A stretch of 64,000 nt of DNA from assembly GCA_900759715.1 (NCBI GenBank), contig CAAEXF010000131.1, positions 62,001 through 126,000 on the forward strand, read 5' to 3'. Positions 1 through 7,820 of the stretch are shown one piece after another (position 1 is the first letter of the stretch; each line of letters begins with the position of its first letter). The notes under the pieces were generated by a model. It was not told the origin of the DNA, did no database searches, and worked only from the letters and a program-made list of their open reading frames with translations. The position numbers and the translations under genes were made by a program. The DNA comes from Clostridium_AM sp900759715 (GTDB lineage: Bacteria; Bacillota; Clostridia; Clostridiales; Clostridiaceae).

Positions 1-306
1 AGGGCACACCTCATTTACATAATCCCAATATTCTCCTGGAGTTAAAGGTTTTGGTTCAGTAATCATTTCTGCTACTTTTGCAAGTTCTTTGATTTTGTTA
101 CGAAGCATCGGTTGTAAACAACTAGGCACATGGTCTTGATTAACTCTATGTAAAAGTACACATTCAAAACACTTTCCATGCCACTCACACTTTATTTTAG
201 GGCATGTACAATGTCTATTCTTTTCTGTTTTTATCATTTCTCTACATTCTTTTACCATTTCAAGATATTTTTCTTTTTTCTCTTGACTAATCTCAACACA
301 TTCCAT
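1..306 (-). CDS. Small cysteine-rich protein, 3' end cut by the window edge
   Basis: The reading frame opens at ATG 306 behind a TGGAGGTAA ribosome binding site (311-320) and stays open to base 1, so at least 102 residues are present and the end is missing. The protein is hydrophilic. Residues about 32-48 hold a cluster of cysteines (CTCP, KCEW, HGKCFECV) followed by a further Cys near residue 63, which looks like a metal or Fe-S binding knuckle. Small cytosolic Cys-rich proteins of this kind are common in clostridia and have no assigned function. It is transcribed with the same polarity as the next two genes. I am sure of the frame and unsure of the role. Confidence 0.7.
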   Translation of the reverse strand, partial: MECVEISQEKKEKYLEMVKECREMIKTEKNRHCTCPKIKCEWHGKCFECVLLHRVNQDHVPSCLQPMLRNKIKELAKVAEMITEPKPLTPGEYWDYVNEVCP

Positions 307-370
307 AAAAATTACCTCCAAGAACATTAATTTTAGCTTATGTATTTACATCTTAAAATATTTCTATCAA

Positions 371-625
371 TCATTTAGAAGTATTATAAAACTCTTTTAG
401 CTCAACTTTTACTTCTTCTGAAAGATTATGCCATCGGATTCCCTCTACTGCGCCTTCCAAAGCATATAACCTATTTATACACGCAGAGTCATCAATACTT
501 CTTATTCTCAACCAAGCTTGCTTACTTCCAATCTCAATTAATTGTTTTATTGTCTCTATTCCAACTTCATTTAGTTGTTGTTCAACTGTTTTCCCAATAT
601 TAGGCAAGGTAGACAATTCTCCCAT
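371..625 (-). CDS. TfoX C-terminal-domain-like helix-hairpin-helix protein
   Basis: An 84-residue protein. I chose ATG 625 because GGAGGG lies 7 nt upstream; an in-frame ATG at 661 would add 12 residues but lacks a visible binding site. The sequence begins with LPNIGKTVEQQLNEVGI, the helix-hairpin-helix-like start of the TfoX_C family, and continues with the typical SIDDSACINRLYALEGAVEGIRW stretch. In other bacteria this domain is the C-terminal half of competence regulator TfoX; free-standing copies are common in Firmicutes and have no proven function. A DNA-binding or accessory role is an inference. It may be co-transcribed with the Cys-rich gene that follows. Confidence 0.8.
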   Translation of the reverse strand: MGELSTLPNIGKTVEQQLNEVGIETIKQLIEIGSKQAWLRIRSIDDSACINRLYALEGAVEGIRWHNLSEEVKVELKEFYNTSK

Positions 626-673
626 AACATCATCCCTCCATTTATTTGCATATGCACACAATTATATACTTCA

Positions 674-1009
674 TCATATTATACTATTGTTTTCTTTATG
701 TTTTTTACCCCATTTGCACATTTCATTAATTATAGGAACTAGCGACAAACCTTTTTCAGACAAAGAATACTCTACTTTTGGGGGAATCTGAGGATATTCC
801 TTACGTGTAACAATTCCATCATGCTCTAATTCTCTGAGTTGGCCGCTTAACATTTTATGAGTAATATACGGTATATTTCGTTTTAGCTCGCCGTACCGTA
901 ATGTAGATTCACAAGCCAATTCATAGATTATTTTCATTTTCCATTTACCACTAATAATAGCAAGGGTATATTCAAAAGGGGCTTGTTTACTACGACATAA
1001 TGTATTCAT
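674..1009 (-). CDS. HxlR-family winged-helix transcriptional regulator
   Basis: A 111-residue protein with the whole HxlR (MarR-like) fold: an N-terminal Cys at residue 5, then YTLAIISGKWKMKIIYEL, a winged helix around residues 30-75 (LRYGELKRNIPYITHKMLSGQL) and the wing KVEYSLSEKGL. Family members often sense electrophiles, oxidants or formaldehyde through an N-terminal Cys. It is divergent from a flavoenzyme operon across 139 bp that contains a palindrome (1033-1059), so it most likely controls that operon and itself. The ligand is unknown. Confidence 0.9.
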   Translation of the reverse strand: MNTLCRSKQAPFEYTLAIISGKWKMKIIYELACESTLRYGELKRNIPYITHKMLSGQLRELEHDGIVTRKEYPQIPPKVEYSLSEKGLSLVPIINEMCKWGKKHKENNSII

Positions 1010-1032
1010 CTAAGTTACACTCTCCTAACGGT

Positions 1033-1059
1033 AAGTATGCTACAAAAAAGTGCATACTT
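1033..1059. promoter_or_regulatory. Palindromic operator candidate between the HxlR gene and the flavoenzyme operon
   Basis: AAGTATGC (1033-1040) and GCATACTT (1052-1059) form perfect 8-bp arms separated by 11 bp in the divergent intergenic region. HxlR dimers bind inverted repeats of this size. A TATAAT hexamer at 1080-1085 could be the -10 of the rightward operon. Binding is inferred from position and symmetry. Confidence 0.55.
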
Positions 1060-1148
1060 TCTTTTTATTCCAAAATTATTATAATAAAAAATGTAAAGAA
1101 AATAAATACCAAATATTACACATAAATTTATAGGGGGATGAAATCATA

Positions 1149-2156
1149 ATGGAAATTTTAAATCCAATTAAAGTTAAAAACATCCAATTTAAAAATAAAG
1201 TGGTTATGGCTCCTATGGTTCCTTTCGGGTTTCAGAGTGAAGCCGGGATTATGGGAGAAAAAATGCTACAGCATTATTTAAAAAGAGCAGATACTGGAAT
1301 TGGACTTATTATTTCTCAGTCCCTTTCAGTAACAGCTAGAAAAACATTAGATGGTAGAGCAGGTGCATGTTCAGATTCACATATAGATTATCTAAGCACA
1401 ATAGCAAAAACTTGTCATGATAATGGGACAAAATTTTTTGCACAGATTGCCTATCCCAGCATCGGTTATCAAAATGGCGATACTATTAATAACTTAACAG
1501 AAGAAGACATTTTAGAAATACAAAATAAATTTATTAATGCCGCTAAAATCTGTAAAAAAGCTGGTTGTGATGGTATTGAACTACATGGTGCACATGGTTT
1601 TTTCCTCAATATGCTTGCATCTCCCCTTTCAAACAAACGTAAAGATCAGTATGGTGGAGATATAAATGGAAGATTATTTTTAGTTAAAAAAATCGTTGAG
1701 GAAATAAAAGAATTTGCTGACGATAATTTTATCATCTCTTATCGATTGGGATGGAGTGATTGTTTAAACACCGATATCCAAACTGCTCAGGCTTTAGAAA
1801 ATTTAGGTATAGAAATGCTGCATATTTCTTCTGGAATACCTAGCGACAGGAATCTTGAAATTCCTAAAGATTTTCAGTTTAATGAAATCGTCTATACTGG
1901 TTGTCAAATTAAAAAGAATGTAAATATTCCTGTTACCGTTGTAAATGATATAAGAACATTAAATAGAGGTAATTACTTAATTGAAAACAAGTTATGCGAT
2001 TTTGTAACTTATGGGAAACCATTTCTCGCAGACTCAAATTTTATGGTAAGGTCTATGGAAAACCCAGATTATAAGTCCTGCCTTGGATGTAAAAAATGCC
2101 AGTGGTTTATAAATGGCGAGAAATGTCCAGTACAAATTAAAACAAAAGTACGTTAA
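1149..2156 (+). CDS. NADH:flavin oxidoreductase, old yellow enzyme family, with C-terminal Fe-S motif
   Basis: 335 residues forming a FMN-binding TIM barrel of the old yellow enzyme group: N-terminal PIKVKNIQFKNKVVMAPM, active-site ELHGAHGFFLNMLASPLSN and RKDQYGG in mid-protein. It ends with four cysteines at residues 311, 314, 317 and 326 (C-x2-C-x2-C-x8-C). This resembles the 4Fe-4S ligand set that, in 2,4-dienoyl-CoA reductase-type enzymes, is followed by a second FAD/NAD domain; here the protein stops directly after it. The substrate is probably an electrophilic alkene or nitro compound. It is the first gene of a three-flavoenzyme operon divergent from HxlR. Ribosome binding site AGGGGGATG is nearby. 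Confidence 0.9.
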   Translation: MEILNPIKVKNIQFKNKVVMAPMVPFGFQSEAGIMGEKMLQHYLKRADTGIGLIISQSLSVTARKTLDGRAGACSDSHIDYLSTIAKTCHDNGTKFFAQIAYPSIGYQNGDTINNLTEEDILEIQNKFINAAKICKKAGCDGIELHGAHGFFLNMLASPLSNKRKDQYGGDINGRLFLVKKIVEEIKEFADDNFIISYRLGWSDCLNTDIQTAQALENLGIEMLHISSGIPSDRNLEIPKDFQFNEIVYTGCQIKKNVNIPVTVVNDIRTLNRGNYLIENKLCDFVTYGKPFLADSNFMVRSMENPDYKSCLGCKKCQWFINGEKCPVQIKTKVR

Positions 2157-2214
2157 GAATCATAAAATGATTTATTCCAATTTTAGTAAGATGGCAAACA
2201 TGGAGGTATAATTA

Positions 2215-2868
2215 ATGAAAGTACTAGCAATTAACGGAAGTCCTAGAAAAGATAAAAATGCTGCCATTCTTCTTAATAAAGCACTTGAAGGTGCAGCTTC
2301 ACAAGGAGCTGAAACAGAGCTTATCCATCTTTATGGCCAAAACTATAAAGGCTGTGTAAGTTGTTTCGCTTGCAAGCTGAAAAATGGTAAAAGTTATGGT
2401 AAGTGCGCTTTAAAGGATGATTTAACACCTATACTTGAAAAGGCTGCAAAAGCTGATGCCATTATTCTAGGCTCTCCAATATATTTTGCATCAGTTACTG
2501 GAGCTATGAGATCTTTTTTAGAAAGGTTCATGTTTCAATATTTAATTTATGATGCTGATTATTCAAGCCTTTTCGGGAAAAAAATATCAACTGGATTCAT
2601 CTATACTATGAATGTTACTAATGAACGAATGAAAGATATAGGATATGAGCAAAGTTTTAAATCCTCAGAAATGGTTATGAAAAACCTCTTTGGTTCTTCT
2701 GAATCATTAATTGTCAACGACACATACCAGTTTGATGATTACTCAAAATATGTTGTAACAGCATTTGATGAAAAGGAAAAAGCAAAAGTTAGAAAAGAAC
2801 AATTTCCTAAAGACTGTCAAAAAGCTTTTGATATGGGAGTAAGATTTTCTAAGCAAACTAGTATATAA
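2215..2868 (+). CDS. NAD(P)H-dependent flavodoxin-fold reductase (iron-sulfur flavoprotein type)
   Basis: 217 residues. The N-terminus, VLAINGSPRKDKNAAILL, is the FMN-phosphate loop of the NADPH-dependent FMN reductase/Isf fold, and GSPIYFASVTGAMRSFLERF (residues about 84-103) is the second FMN-binding stretch. Between them lies GCVSCFACK followed by a further Cys, giving C-x2-C-x2-C-x9-C, a compact cluster motif seen in archaeal and clostridial iron-sulfur flavoproteins. It likely passes electrons to or from the neighbouring flavoenzymes. GGAGG precedes the ATG. The natural substrate is unknown. Confidence 0.88.
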   Translation: MKVLAINGSPRKDKNAAILLNKALEGAASQGAETELIHLYGQNYKGCVSCFACKLKNGKSYGKCALKDDLTPILEKAAKADAIILGSPIYFASVTGAMRSFLERFMFQYLIYDADYSSLFGKKISTGFIYTMNVTNERMKDIGYEQSFKSSEMVMKNLFGSSESLIVNDTYQFDDYSKYVVTAFDEKEKAKVRKEQFPKDCQKAFDMGVRFSKQTSI

Positions 2869-2910
2869 CATCTACTATATTACAAATAACATATAAAAGG
2901 AGGCATTTAT

Positions 2911-3429
2911 ATGAATTTTATAGAATTAGCAAAGGAAAGATATTCTTTAAGAAGCTTTGATGCTAGAAAAGTTGAACAAGAAAAATTAGATTTAATTTTG
3001 AAAGCTGGGCAATTGGCCCCTACTGCTGTAAATTATCAGCCTCAAAGAATCTTAGTAATTGAAAGTGATGAGGCACTTGCTAAACTAAAAGATTGTACAG
3101 TTTATCACTTTAATGCACCTATGGCTTTACTCATATGTGCTAACAAAGATGAAGCATGGAAGCGTACTTATGATGGAAAGGTCCATACTGACATTGATGG
3201 AAGTATTGTTGCTACACATATGATGCTGCAAGCTACTGAACTCGGATTAGGTACAACATGGGTTGGTCATTTTGACCCAATTGCTGTTCGTAACGCTTTT
3301 AATATACCATCAAATCTTGAACCAGTATGTATTTTCCCAATAGGCTATCCAAGTAAAGATGCAAAACCTCATCTTAATCATACAAAAAGGAAAGATATTT
3401 CGGAAACTGTTTCCTATAACCATTTTTAA
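2911..3429 (+). CDS. Nitroreductase-family FMN protein
   Basis: 172 residues, the usual length of a compact nitroreductase. RYSLRSFD near the N-terminus binds the FMN phosphate, APTAVNYQPQR follows, and the C-terminal half has GLGTTWVGHFD and FPIGYPSKD, the standard family signatures. It reduces nitro groups or quinones with NAD(P)H, or acts as a flavin reductase. AAAGGAGG precedes the ATG. It ends the HxlR-linked operon and is followed by an intrinsic terminator. Confidence 0.9.
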   Translation: MNFIELAKERYSLRSFDARKVEQEKLDLILKAGQLAPTAVNYQPQRILVIESDEALAKLKDCTVYHFNAPMALLICANKDEAWKRTYDGKVHTDIDGSIVATHMMLQATELGLGTTWVGHFDPIAVRNAFNIPSNLEPVCIFPIGYPSKDAKPHLNHTKRKDISETVSYNHF

Positions 3430-3439
3430 TTAATTAATA

Positions 3440-3473
3440 AAACCAGTGCTATTCAAGTACTGGTTTATTTTAT
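3440..3473 (+). terminator. Intrinsic terminator of the flavoenzyme operon
   Basis: An 11-bp stem (3440-3450 with 3456-3466, one G-U pair) and a 5-nt loop are followed by TTTATTTTAT, eleven bases after the nitroreductase stop codon. Confidence 0.85.
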
Positions 3474-3513
3474 ATTCATAATATTATTGAAGGCTTATTT
3501 CTATTGGGGTAAT

Positions 3514-3560
3514 ACGAAAAATCAGAGAAACCATCAGAACATCTGATAGCTTCCCTGATT
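3514..3560 (-). terminator. Intrinsic terminator of the GNAT gene
   Basis: On the minus strand an 18-bp stem with three mismatches (3543-3560 with 3520-3537, loop 3538-3542) is followed by a short T run (3519-3516). A second small hairpin (3578-3594) lies closer to the stop codon. Confidence 0.75.
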
Positions 3561-3615
3561 TGTCTTCAAACTTGCCACATCATTAAAATGATGCGGCTCC
3601 ATCCTATTTGTTCTC

Positions 3616-4056
3616 TTATAATTCTTTTTTCATATGCAATATTGGATAAGGTCTTCCATCATCATCTGTTGGAGATTCAGATACTACTTTAAATCCTTTG
3701 TGTAAATAAAATTCTTTTGCCTTCGGATTGTCCTTATTTACATCCAGCGATAAAAAGGAGTACTTTTCCATCATATAACCAAATAAACTGCTGCCAATTC
3801 CCTTTCCAATGGAATCTGGATGTAAAAATAACATATTTAAATTGTTGTCTTTAACATTTGCGAACCCCAGTATACTTTTTAGCTCTGTATCATAAGCTAC
3901 TTCGATTACAACTTTATCTAGGTAGTCTCTCAATTGTAGTTTTATTTCATTAAAATCTTGTTCTTTCAAAAAATCATGTGTAGCTTTTACTGATTCTTTC
4001 CATACTTCAAAAACTTCATCTATTTCATTTATATTTGCTATTCTATACTCTATCAT
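3616..4056 (-). CDS. GNAT-family N-acetyltransferase
   Basis: 146 residues with the acetyl-CoA binding motif A near residues 76-92 (LFLHPDSIGKGIGSSLF; the Q/R-x-x-G-x-G/A signature is GKGIGS) and motif B, NPKAKEFYLHKGFKVV. The length fits the single-domain GNAT group related to YjaB-type acetyltransferases. GGAG lies just upstream of the ATG. The substrate cannot be read from the sequence. The gene stands alone between two terminators and the threonine operon. A short possible leader ORF lies upstream at 4079-4153. Confidence 0.85.
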   Translation of the reverse strand: MIEYRIANINEIDEVFEVWKESVKATHDFLKEQDFNEIKLQLRDYLDKVVIEVAYDTELKSILGFANVKDNNLNMLFLHPDSIGKGIGSSLFGYMMEKYSFLSLDVNKDNPKAKEFYLHKGFKVVSESPTDDDGRPYPILHMKKEL

Positions 4057-4078
4057 GTTAAATTCTCCTTTTTTGTTA

Positions 4079-4153
4079 TTATAACATCACCTTCCTCTCA
4101 AAATAATCAAAAATTACTTTTCGTGTTTTAAACCATTCTATTAAAAAGGTCAT
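4079..4153 (-). CDS. Possible 24-residue leader ORF upstream of the GNAT gene
   Basis: ATG 4153 is preceded by GAGAGGTG with good spacing and the frame closes with TAA at 4079, 23 bases before the GNAT start. The predicted peptide is basic and aromatic, with no Cys and no runs of a single amino acid, so it does not look like a classical attenuation peptide. It could be chance. Confidence 0.25.
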   Translation of the reverse strand: MTFLIEWFKTRKVIFDYFERKVML

Positions 4154-4219
4154 TGTCCACACCTCTCATTCATACTATTATTAAATTATTTTACCACAAA
4201 AACATTCTATAGTTTTTTT

Positions 4220-5506
4220 CTAGCAATCTAAACTTTCAATTCTAATTACATTCTCGACTTTATTTACTTCTTCCAATTCTTTAATTCTTTCTAAAGACTT
4301 ATTAACATTACCTTCAAGAGTTTCATGAGTAACAATAACTATATATACAAACTCTCCTTTTTTAGGCTTTTGTATAAAGGATAAAATGCTTACTTCATTT
4401 TTACCAAGAATAGTAGCTATTTTCCCTAAAACACCTGGAAGGTCCTTTACTGAAATTCTTAAATAATATTGAGATTTAAAACTTTCTACAGGAACTACTT
4501 CTTTATCTGTGTAATTCCTAATTAAAACATTCGACCCTTCAGTATCGTTTCTCAAAACTGATATAATATCTCCAACTACGGCACTACCTGTAGGCAGTTC
4601 TCCTGCTCCTCTTCCATAAAGCATTAAGTCTCCCACAGCATCTCCTTTAATGAAAATAGCATTAAAGGAATCATTAACGTTTGCTAAAGGATGAATAGCT
4701 GGAAGCATTGTAGGATGTACTCTAAGCTCCAACTTGCCCTTTACTTCCTTAACTATTGCCAAAAGCTTTATAACATATCCGAGTTCTTTACCATATTCAA
4801 TATCAATAACCTTTATTTTAGTTATTCCCTCTGCATATATATCATTTACGTCTACTTCTGTTTCAAAGGCTAGAGTAGATAAAATAGCTAATTTGTAAAC
4901 AGCATCATAACCTTCTACATCAGAGGTTGGATCTGCCTCAGCATATCCTTTTGCTTGTGCTTCTTTTAGTGCTTCTTCAAAACTCATATTTTCTAAAGTC
5001 ATTTTAGTCAGTATATAGTTTGTAGTTCCATTAATTATACCAATAACCTCTTGTATTTTGTTTGCGGTTAAGCTTTCATTTATGCCGTTGATTATAGGAA
5101 TTCCACCAGCTACACTGGCTTCAAAGTTTACAATAACCCCATTTTCCTCTGCTTCTTTAAAGATTTGCTGACCGTTAGTTGCAATAAGCATTTTATTAGC
5201 AGTTACCACATGCATCTTTCTTCTTATAGCATTTAGTACATAATCTTTTGCAGGTTCTATTCCCCCAATAACTTCTACCACAATTTTTATACTATCGTCA
5301 TTAAATATCTCATCTGCATTTGTAGTTAAAAGTTCTTCTGGAACATCTACAGTTCTCTTTTTATTTATATCTCTAACCAATATCTTTGCTATCTCAATAT
5401 CATAACCTGATCTTTTCATTATGGCTTCTCTATTAGAATTCAATATATTCCAAACGCCCTTGCCTACATTTCCTAAACCTAATAATGCTATTCTAACCTT
5501 TTTCAT
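4220..5506 (-). CDS. hom: Homoserine dehydrogenase with C-terminal ACT domain
   Basis: 428 residues. The NAD(P)-binding start is IALLGLGNVGKGVW, the catalytic domain has NGTTNYILTKM and EGYDAVYKLAIL, and the C-terminus (about 348-428) is an ACT domain beginning YLRISVKDLPGVLGKIA, the site of threonine feedback inhibition in this class. It reduces aspartate semialdehyde to homoserine in the cytoplasm. It is the last gene of the thrC-thrB-aspartokinase-hom operon, 34 bp after the kinase. I see no clear terminator in the 160 bp that follow. Confidence 0.95.
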   Translation of the reverse strand: MKKVRIALLGLGNVGKGVWNILNSNREAIMKRSGYDIEIAKILVRDINKKRTVDVPEELLTTNADEIFNDDSIKIVVEVIGGIEPAKDYVLNAIRRKMHVVTANKMLIATNGQQIFKEAEENGVIVNFEASVAGGIPIINGINESLTANKIQEVIGIINGTTNYILTKMTLENMSFEEALKEAQAKGYAEADPTSDVEGYDAVYKLAILSTLAFETEVDVNDIYAEGITKIKVIDIEYGKELGYVIKLLAIVKEVKGKLELRVHPTMLPAIHPLANVNDSFNAIFIKGDAVGDLMLYGRGAGELPTGSAVVGDIISVLRNDTEGSNVLIRNYTDKEVVPVESFKSQYYLRISVKDLPGVLGKIATILGKNEVSILSFIQKPKKGEFVYIVIVTHETLEGNVNKSLERIKELEEVNKVENVIRIESLDC

Positions 5507-5540
5507 AATTTTGCCCCCTCTTTTCTAGTTATAAAGATTT

Positions 5541-6857
5541 CTATGCGAATGCTTTATATATGCCCCTTAGCGCTTTTTCAAAATCTTCATTTTCCACACC
5601 GACAGTGATATTTATTTCACTTGATCCCTGATTGATCATTCTGATATTTACGTCTCCCTCTGTAAGACCTCTAAATAACTTTGAGGATATTCCCTTCGTT
5701 CTATCCATTCCCCTACCCACAGTAGCTACAAGTGCCATGTTAGGATAAACCTCTAGAGAGTCTGGATTACACTGCCTTTTGATTTCCTCCAATATGTTAT
5801 CCAGCTTATCTCCAAGCTGTGTGTCTTCTATAACTAAGGAAACAGAATCTATACCAGAAGGCATATTTTCAAAGGATACTCCATTACTCTCCAATATGGA
5901 AAGAAGCTTTCTACAGAAACCTTGTTCTGAATTCATAAGCATCTTTTGTACAGCTATAACTGTAAAACCTTTTTTGCCTGCTATACCAGTGATAGTTCCA
6001 CTGTAGCTTATAGGCTTATCATCATCCACAATTAGAGTTCCTTTGTCCTGTGGTCTATTAGTATTCTTAATATTTATAGGGATACATACATCTCTGATTG
6101 GAAATATACTTTCCTCGTGCAGTACTTTTGCCCCCATATAAGAAAGCTCTCTAAGTTCTTTATAAGTTACAACTTCTATTGGCTTTGCATTTTCCACAAT
6201 ATTAGGATCTGCCATTAAAAAGCCTGAAACATCTGTCCAGTTTTCATAAAGTTCTGCGCCTAAGCATCTTGCAACTATTGCCCCAGTTACATCAGAACCT
6301 CCTCTTGAAAAAGTCTTTATAGTTCCATCAGGCATTGCCCCATAAAAGCCTGGTATAACTGCTCTTTCCACAGCTGACATCTTTTCATCTACAGCTTTTT
6401 GTGTAGCTTCAAAATCTATTCTGCCATAATTTTTAAAACGTATAATTTCTGCTGCATCTACAAATTCATAGCCTAAATAGTCAGCAAGAATTAATCCGTT
6501 TAAATATTCTCCACGACTGGCTGTATAATCTGCTGAAGCCCCATCTTCAATTTTAGTTTTTATTTCATCAAGATACTTTTTTATATCTATCCTAACCTCC
6601 AGCTCCCTTGCTAGGCTAGTATATCTCTCTTCTATATGCCTAAAAACATCATCAAAAGATATTCTATTTTGAGCATGTGCATGACACAAATACAAAAGAT
6701 CTGTAATTTTGTAGTCCTTACTAAACCTTTTACCTGGTGCTGAAGGTACAACATATCTTCTTTTTTCATTTTCTAAAACTATGTTCTTTACTTTTCTAAA
6801 CTGCTCACTATCAGCAAGTGAGCTTCCTCCAAACTTAGCTACGATTAGATTATTCAT
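5541..6857 (-). CDS. Aspartate kinase with tandem ACT domains
   Basis: 438 residues. The amino-acid-kinase domain starts with IVAKFGGSSLAD and carries the phosphate loop FSRGGSDVTGAIVA near residue 185; two ACT modules follow from about 300 (ITVGVENEDFEKALRGIYKAF at the end). It catalyses the first committed step from aspartate to the Thr/Met/Lys family. Its place between thrB and hom suggests a threonine-regulated isozyme rather than the DAP/lysine one, so I give no symbol. VVPSAPGKR replaces the VVSAM found in many aspartokinases, which is usual in clostridial and Bacteroides-type sequences. Confidence 0.93.
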   Translation of the reverse strand: MNNLIVAKFGGSSLADSEQFRKVKNIVLENEKRRYVVPSAPGKRFSKDYKITDLLYLCHAHAQNRISFDDVFRHIEERYTSLARELEVRIDIKKYLDEIKTKIEDGASADYTASRGEYLNGLILADYLGYEFVDAAEIIRFKNYGRIDFEATQKAVDEKMSAVERAVIPGFYGAMPDGTIKTFSRGGSDVTGAIVARCLGAELYENWTDVSGFLMADPNIVENAKPIEVVTYKELRELSYMGAKVLHEESIFPIRDVCIPINIKNTNRPQDKGTLIVDDDKPISYSGTITGIAGKKGFTVIAVQKMLMNSEQGFCRKLLSILESNGVSFENMPSGIDSVSLVIEDTQLGDKLDNILEEIKRQCNPDSLEVYPNMALVATVGRGMDRTKGISSKLFRGLTEGDVNIRMINQGSSEINITVGVENEDFEKALRGIYKAFA

Positions 6858-6902
6858 TTTTAGCCCCCCATTTACTGTTTAAATGAAACTCCTCTTCCTT
6901 GC

Positions 6903-7811
6903 TTATCCACACTGAGTTAACTGCTCTAAATTATTTACCACAGTACCCTCATTGTCTATATTAAGCTCTTTAACTTCCCATTTACTTTGCAAGTTTTCTA
7001 AAAAGCTTTGAATATTTTTGTAAAACTCCTGATCTTCATCCTTAAGCATAACCATAATTGTTGGACCTGCCCCACTTAAAAATACGCCCAAACAGTTAAG
7101 TCTTTCACACTCTTCCTTTATTAAATAAAAATTCTCTATAAGCTGCGCTCTGTAGTCCTCATGCAGCTTATCTTTGCAAGCATATTTAATTAAATGAAAA
7201 TCCCCATTATTTAGTGCTGATATCAAAAGTGCAGTTCTTCCTACGTTAAAAATCCCCTGCTTATAATCTATATTTTTAGGCAAAACTGCTCTGGCTTCTT
7301 CCGTAGACAATGTAAAGTTAGGTATAAGTGCACAAAATTTAATACCTTCTTTCACCCTTACATTGTTGTAAACAACCTTGTTACCTTCCGATATAGAAAC
7401 GGTCATTCCCCCGCAAAAGGCTGGATTTATGTTATCTGGATGCCCTTCTACCTCCACTCCTAAATCTAAGAGTTCTTGATTATTTAAAACTTTTCCAGCT
7501 AATTCATTGGCGCAAATAACTCCCCCTACTACACAGGCAGCACTGCTCCCAAGACCTCTACATACAGGAATATCGCTCTCTATTTTTATTCTTAAACCAG
7601 TAGGTTTATAGCCTATCTTTTCAAAGCATCTTTTCATTGCAACATATATTAAGTTATCTTCATTTTTAAATTTATCTTCGCAACCTTCGAAAACAAGCCC
7701 CTCTTCGATTTCCTCCACACAAAATCTATTGTACATATTAACTGCTATTCCAAGACAATCAAAGCCTGGTCCCATATTAGCACTTGTTGCTGGTACTCTA
7801 ACTTCTACCAT
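6903..7811 (-). CDS. thrB: Homoserine kinase
   Basis: A GHMP-family kinase of 302 residues that phosphorylates homoserine. Motif 1 is VRVPATSANMGPGFDCLG, the ATP loop is PVCRGLGSSAACVVGG (about 88-103) and motif 3 is LSGAGPTIMV (about 245). I start at ATG 7811, behind AGGTGA with 5-nt spacing, which gives the family's normal beginning; a GTG at 7820, directly after the thrC stop, would add three residues and also has a possible binding site. It lies in tight series after thrC and before the aspartate kinase. Confidence 0.93.
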   Translation of the reverse strand: MVEVRVPATSANMGPGFDCLGIAVNMYNRFCVEEIEEGLVFEGCEDKFKNEDNLIYVAMKRCFEKIGYKPTGLRIKIESDIPVCRGLGSSAACVVGGVICANELAGKVLNNQELLDLGVEVEGHPDNINPAFCGGMTVSISEGNKVVYNNVRVKEGIKFCALIPNFTLSTEEARAVLPKNIDYKQGIFNVGRTALLISALNNGDFHLIKYACKDKLHEDYRAQLIENFYLIKEECERLNCLGVFLSGAGPTIMVMLKDEDQEFYKNIQSFLENLQSKWEVKELNIDNEGTVVNNLEQLTQCG

Positions 7812-7820
7812 ACATATCAC

